Assembly: GCA_937982605.1 (NCBI GenBank)
Contig: CALJLC010000270.1
Coordinates: forward strand, 1 to 5,980
Source of the DNA: an uncultured Gemmatimonadales bacterium
Lineage (GTDB): Bacteria > Gemmatimonadota > Gemmatimonadetes > Longimicrobiales > Gaopeijiaceae
Reading direction: 5' to 3'
DNA length: 5,980 nt
The position numbers and the translations under genes are program-made. Under the pieces are notes generated by a model. It had not been told where the DNA came from and ran no database searches. It worked only from the letters and a program-made list of their open reading frames with translations. Below, one piece after another: positions 5,956 through 5,980 of this stretch. Numbering within the stretch: position 1 is the stretch's first letter; every line of letters starts with the position of its first letter.

Positions 5956-5980
5956 CGGACGGACGGCCGGCAGAGGCGCC
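5781..5980 (-). CDS. C-terminal end of a TPR-like protein (runs off right edge)
   Basis: Only the last 65 residues and the TGA at 5781-5783 are visible; the first whole codon is at 5976-5978. The sequence forms two amphipathic helical pairs: ATLESARLLLEAGRRGEAATLLED followed by VERLGDAHPTVSEARGLLRA. The 'LGDAHPTVSEAR' segment matches the LG-x-x-HP consensus of the TPR_10/TPR_12 class of tetratricopeptide repeats, and 'LLLEAGRRGEAATLLE' fits the helix A/B turn of a preceding repeat. Proteins with such tails include bacterial serine/threonine kinases with C-terminal TPRs and large TPR regulators, but no catalytic part is in view, so I cannot say which this is. The stop lies 409 bases upstream of the M28 gene on the same strand, too far for an obvious tight operon. 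Confidence 0.72.
   Translation of the reverse strand, partial: RLCRPSVRYATGATLESARLLLEAGRRGEAATLLEDVESLLVERLGDAHPTVSEARGLLRAARPS

Overview
This is a very GC-rich window with strongly GC-biased third codon positions. The gene content (a carboxypeptidase Q-like M28 peptidase, a DUF4097 protein, a lipidated endonuclease/exonuclease/phosphatase protein, a NosR-type FMN-binding protein and a TPR protein tail) suggests a diderm, GC-rich environmental bacterium. Gemmatimonadota is my best guess. It rests on family resemblance from memory, not on a marker gene.

Layout, left to right. Positions 1-1255 (minus strand) hold the N-terminal part of a NosR-like exported flavoprotein that runs off the left edge. 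A spacer with a strong hairpin follows (1256-1371). A complete DUF4097 beta-repeat protein lies on the minus strand at 1372-2202. A 171-base divergent promoter region (2203-2373) has a 9+9 inverted repeat centred almost midway between the two start codons. An EEP-superfamily lipoprotein lies on the plus strand at 2374-3594. The convergent spacer 3595-3745 carries two back-to-back hairpins, one with a 14-bp perfect stem and a UNCG loop, and is probably a terminator. A complete secreted M28 metallopeptidase is on the minus strand at 3746-5371. Positions 5372-5780 contain a GC-rich palindrome just upstream of the peptidase and a weakly supported small exported plus-strand ORF. Positions 5781-5980 (minus strand) are the C-terminal 65 residues of a TPR-like protein entering from the right edge.

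The genes do not form an obvious pathway. What the four main genes share is export: each starts with a signal peptide or lipobox, so their products should act in the periplasm, outer membrane or outside the cell. The NosR-like protein suggests trans-membrane electron transfer to a periplasmic flavin, but its degenerate flavin-attachment motif makes that uncertain. The peptidase and the EEP lipoprotein look like scavenging or processing hydrolases. I found no RNA gene, mobile element, CRISPR array or defence system. The least explained items are the altered flavinylation site, the operator-like repeat in the divergent region, and the ORF between the M28 and TPR genes.
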